Below are positions 5,786 to 7,492 of a DNA stretch of 7,492 nt, piece after piece (position 1 is the first letter of the stretch; every line of letters begins with the position of its first letter). The stretch is from Actinomycetota bacterium. Lineage in GTDB: Bacteria; Actinomycetota; Thermoleophilia; Solirubrobacterales; 70-9. The notes below the pieces were generated by a model. It made no database searches, had not been told where the DNA came from, and saw only the letters and a list, made by a program, of their open reading frames with translations. Where the stretch lies: contig JAFDWD010000078.1 in the NCBI GenBank assembly GCA_018268695.1, positions 1 to 7,492 of the forward strand. Reading direction: 5' to 3'. Position numbers and translations under genes: made by a program.

Positions 5786-6437
5786 GGGCTCGCGCCACCG
5801 CCTCGGCCGAGGTGCGGGCGCCGAGTTTGCGACGGACGTTCCGCACGTGGGTGCGGGCCGTGTGGGGGCTGATGCAGAGCGCCGTGGCGATCTCCTCGAC
5901 GCCCGCGCCGCGGGCCAGCTCGGCGGTGACGCGGCGCTCGCGCGGCGAGAGCAGCGAATCGGTCGGGGTGGGGGCCGAAGGGTGGGTGTGGCACTCGAAG
6001 AAGGTCTCGCCGGCGGCGAGGGCGTGGAGGCCGTCGACCAGGCGCTCGGGAGGGCACTCGCGGCAGACGGCGCCGTGGACGCCGAGCTCTTCCAGCGAGT
6101 CGGCGCCGAGCGCGCCGTCGACCATCAGCATTGCCGGGGCGCGATGGCGCTTCGCGAGGCTGTCGGCGAGGCGGCGCTCCGGCGCGAAGCCGGCGATCAG
6201 GATCACGTCAGGGCGCAGGGTGAGCGGCCCGCGGTCCTCCTCTTCGGGCATCACGGCGTCGAACATCTGCGAGCGCAGCAGGGCGACGAGGCCGGCGCGG
6301 GCGATCGCCCGTTCCGCGTAGACGGCGACGAGCGGCAGCCGGATCGAGAGCTCGCCCGACGCCCGCGCGCGCGACGGAGCCGCAGGGACCCTGGCCGCGG
6401 CGCCCGTCGCCGTGTCCTTGGAGATCAGGTAGCTCAT
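5751..6437 (-). CDS. LuxR-family transcriptional regulator with degenerate receiver domain
   Basis: This 228-residue protein has the layout of a NarL/LuxR response regulator. After a low-complexity lead of about 32 residues comes a receiver-like domain (about 34-145), then a GerE-type helix-turn-helix (about 163-224) with LLSPRERRV, EEIATALCISPHTARTHVRN and RRKLGARTSAEAV. Aligned by eye, the phosphorylation site is gone: the acceptor aspartate of PDVVLLD reads PDVILIA (Ala82), the paired acidic residues read AE (41-42), and the conserved lysine is Arg126. It is therefore probably an atypical regulator that works without phosphorylation. Its ATG overlaps the CHAP stop as ATGA, so the two are co-translated, and a sigma-28-type promoter precedes the pair. 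It likely regulates flagellar or cell-wall genes, but no target is shown. Glutamate is 14 GAG to 3 GAA. Confidence 0.85.
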   Translation of the reverse strand: MSYLISKDTATGAAARVPAAPSRARASGELSIRLPLVAVYAERAIARAGLVALLRSQMFDAVMPEEEDRGPLTLRPDVILIAGFAPERRLADSLAKRHRAPAMLMVDGALGADSLEELGVHGAVCRECPPERLVDGLHALAAGETFFECHTHPSAPTPTDSLLSPRERRVTAELARGAGVEEIATALCISPHTARTHVRNVRRKLGARTSAEAVARALTLGLVALPAR

Positions 6438-7099
6438 CCGAGGCGGACGTATCCGGTGGCGCCGCTTTCGCCCGGGCCGTAGGTGCGCTGGGCGACTTCG
6501 TCGGAGGAGTTGCCCTCGATCGTGTGGATGGTCCCGTCGGGGTCGACCGCTTCGATGATCCCCACGTGGTCGGAGCCCCAGACGATCAGGTCGCCCGGCG
6601 CCGGCGATCCTTCTTCGGCGGGGATCGCACGGCCGCTCGCCTCGGCCCATTCCCAGAGCGCGCCGACGCCCTGGAAGCCTTCGCCGTTCTGGCCCAGCGG
6701 GATGCCCGCCTGAGCGGCGCACCAGGAGGCGAAGTCGGCGCACCATGGCCCGACCACGGCGCCCTGGACCGCGCTGCGGTATTCGGCGATCCGCGGCGAT
6801 TCGTTGGAGCCCGGCGGCATCTCCGCCTGGCCGACCTGGGTGCGGGCCGCGGCCACCGCGGCGAGCGCGGCGGGGCTCGCTCCCGTGGTCGTCCCGAGCG
6901 CGATCGGCGACGCGCCGGGCAAGATCGTCGAGCTCGCGGAGGCCTGGTTCAGCAGCTGCGAGAAGGAGGTGGAGGAGGTGGGTGACTCGGCGGAGGCGGT
7001 CGCGGCGGTCGATGCCGGGGCGCCGGCCCCGCCGGTCGCCGGCGGCGCCAGGGCCGCTTCGATCGCCGAGATCCGGGCGAGCGTCGATTCGAGGGTCAT
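6434..7099 (-). CDS. CHAP-domain peptidoglycan hydrolase, probably flagellum-associated
   Basis: The 221-residue product has a C-terminal CHAP amidase/endopeptidase domain (about 85-221) of the kind that cuts peptidoglycan peptides. The catalytic cysteine is Cys120 in GPWCADFASWCAAQAGIP, the histidine is His178 in SDHVGII, and the polar third residue is probably Glu195 or Asn197 in TIEGN. Residues 1-17 form a short helix (MTLESTLARISAIEAAL) with no signal peptide or membrane segment, followed by an Ala/Ser/Thr-rich linker containing SFSQLLNQA, reminiscent of flagellar type III substrates such as FliE. Export through the flagellum would solve the missing signal; this is inference. It sits behind flagellin, under a sigma-28-like promoter, coupled to a regulator gene, and could do the wall-opening job that the short FlgJ lacks. 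The ribosome binding site is weak. A phage-like or house-keeping hydrolase is the alternative. Confidence 0.82.
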   Translation of the reverse strand: MTLESTLARISAIEAALAPPATGGAGAPASTAATASAESPTSSTSFSQLLNQASASSTILPGASPIALGTTTGASPAALAAVAAARTQVGQAEMPPGSNESPRIAEYRSAVQGAVVGPWCADFASWCAAQAGIPLGQNGEGFQGVGALWEWAEASGRAIPAEEGSPAPGDLIVWGSDHVGIIEAVDPDGTIHTIEGNSSDEVAQRTYGPGESGATGYVRLG

Positions 7100-7107
7100 C
7101 TCTCATT

Positions 7108-7134
7108 TGATCGACCCCGCTCAGGGCGTCTTTA
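7108..7134 (-). promoter_or_regulatory. Sigma-28 (FliA/SigD-type) promoter of the CHAP-regulator operon
   Basis: Read on the minus strand, TAAA (7134-7131) is followed by exactly 15 bases and then GTCGATCA (7115-7108). Against the sigma-28 consensus TAAA-N15-GCCGATAA this is 4 of 4 and 6 of 8 with ideal spacing. Transcription would begin about 7101-7100, within two bases of the CHAP ATG at 7099, so the message would be nearly leaderless, in line with its weak ribosome binding site. A sigma-28-family factor is encoded at the start of the window. TTGATC (plus strand) occurs at 7107-7112 and again at 7141-7146, flanking the promoter. Confidence 0.72.
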
Positions 7135-7195
7135 AGCGGATTGATCCCATTACCCAAAAGTGGAACGACCTCGTCAGAAGGGCGCGCGGCCGTCC

Positions 7196-7223
7196 CTGGA
7201 CGCGGCTGGACGGACCCTGGACG
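7196..7223. repeat. Three CTGGACG direct repeats at helical spacing
   Basis: CTGGACG occurs on the plus strand at 7196-7202, 7206-7212 and 7217-7223, with starts 10 and 11 bases apart, so all copies face the same side of the helix. The first copy is also the right half of a dyad, CGTCC-CT-GGACG at 7191-7202. The array lies between the flagellin stop and the CHAP promoter, about 62-89 bases upstream of its -35. It could be an operator, or part of a structured flagellin 3' end; the GC-rich setting makes short repeats less surprising. Confidence 0.45.
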
Positions 7224-7276
7224 GGACTCCGAGGCGGCCGGCCGGCTCCCCGCCGACCGACCGCCCGGATGCGCCC

Positions 7277-7297
7277 GCTCCTCGCTAGCCGAGGAGC
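7277..7297 (-). terminator. Hairpin enclosing the flagellin stop codon
   Basis: GCTCCTCG (7277-7284) and CGAGGAGC (7290-7297) form a perfect 8-bp stem around a five-base loop that holds most of the flagellin stop codon. In the message the stem uses the last codons of flagellin (Leu-Leu-Gly). No U-run follows, so it may mark or protect the 3' end of an abundant transcript rather than terminate by itself. Confidence 0.4.
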
Positions 7298-7492
7298 TTC
7301 AGCACCGCCGACCCGGACTGTTGGGCCTGCGCCAGCATCGAGGTGCCAGCCTGCTGCAGGATCTGCAGTTTGGTGAATTGGACCATTTCAGAGGCCATGT
7401 CCACGTCGCGGATACGGCTTTCCGAGGCGCTCAGGTTTTCCTGGTAGACGGCCAGGTTGTTGAGCGTGTGTTCGAGGCGGTTCTGCACCGCG
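7285..7492 (-). CDS. fliC: Flagellin, C-terminal fragment
   Basis: The last 69 residues of a flagellin are encoded on the minus strand; the gene continues beyond the right edge. The fragment holds the conserved C-terminal D1/D0 helices: [20 protein letters not shown], then [19 protein letters not shown] and [15 protein letters not shown], ending in SAVLKLLG. This is the part that is recognised for export and polymerises in the filament core, and it includes the region that FliW binds in flagellin homologues. The terminal LLG and the [11 protein letters not shown] motif are close to flagellins across phyla, so the identity is secure. Its promoter and 5' leader, where CsrA would act, are outside the window. 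All four glutamates are GAA. Confidence 0.97.
   Translation of the reverse strand, partial: AVQNRLEHTLNNLAVYQENLSASESRIRDVDMASEMVQFTKLQILQQAGTSMLAQAQQSGSAVLKLLG

Noticed and set aside
5751..7157. A longer start (7157) that would extend the LuxR protein to 468 residues
   Set aside because: The extra part reads through the CHAP gene in another frame as Arg/Gly/Pro-rich sequence. The CHAP frame has catalytic motifs, and the ATGA overlap at 6437-6434 gives a natural start for the regulator.
1..7492. CRISPR arrays, insertion sequences, tRNA genes or phage attachment sites
   Set aside because: No regularly spaced long repeats, transposase motifs, terminal inverted repeats or cloverleaf-like sequences were seen on either strand; the gene order is a coherent flagellar cluster.

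Overview
The window is a section of a flagellar gene cluster from a high-GC bacterium. The closely packed reading frames, third-position G/C bias, a WhiG/FliA-type sigma factor, two start codons that look leaderless and a FliW-CsrA pair suggest a motile member of the Actinomycetota, perhaps a deep-branching group such as Thermoleophilia. That placement is inference; no marker gene in the window proves it.

Layout. Bases 1-264 are the 3' end of a sigma-28 (FliA/WhiG) gene. A short gap with a weak sigma-28-like promoter leads into a tight plus-strand operon from 323 to 5285: flgF, flgG, a rod-binding-only flgJ, flgN, flgK, flgL and fliW. Neighbouring genes overlap by 1-4 bases or are separated by at most 22. 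After a 278-base gap holding a strong 13-bp inverted repeat comes csrA (5564-5785), which appears to be transcribed from its own start codon (-10 TACACT ending six bases before the ATG). The minus strand carries, in its own 5' to 3' order, the 3' end of a flagellin gene (7492-7285), a CHAP-domain cell-wall hydrolase (7099-6434) and a LuxR-type regulator with a degenerate receiver domain (6437-5751). A good sigma-28 promoter (TAAA, 15 bases, GTCGATCA) sits directly before the CHAP gene. The 3' ends of csrA and the regulator gene overlap by 35 bases on opposite strands.

How the parts work together. FlgF and FlgG form the rod. FlgJ caps the growing rod but has no hydrolase domain; the neighbouring CHAP protein is a good candidate for the separate enzyme that opens the peptidoglycan. 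FlgK and FlgL are the hook-filament junction proteins, and FlgN is their export chaperone, encoded just before them. FliW, CsrA and flagellin are the three members of the known partner switch: FliW bound to flagellin leaves CsrA free to repress flagellin translation, and flagellin export releases FliW to inhibit CsrA. The CHAP-regulator pair under a sigma-28-type promoter looks like a late flagellar operon that includes a transcription factor of unknown target.

The most unexpected pattern is in codon use. Glutamate is mostly GAA in the structural or exported flagellar genes and the CHAP gene (103 GAA to 23 GAG by hand count), but mostly GAG in the cytoplasmic regulators sigma, FliW, CsrA and the LuxR protein (6 GAA to 45 GAG), with FlgN in between. 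Interleaved genes in one cluster, partly in one operon, thus fall into two codon classes that follow function rather than position.
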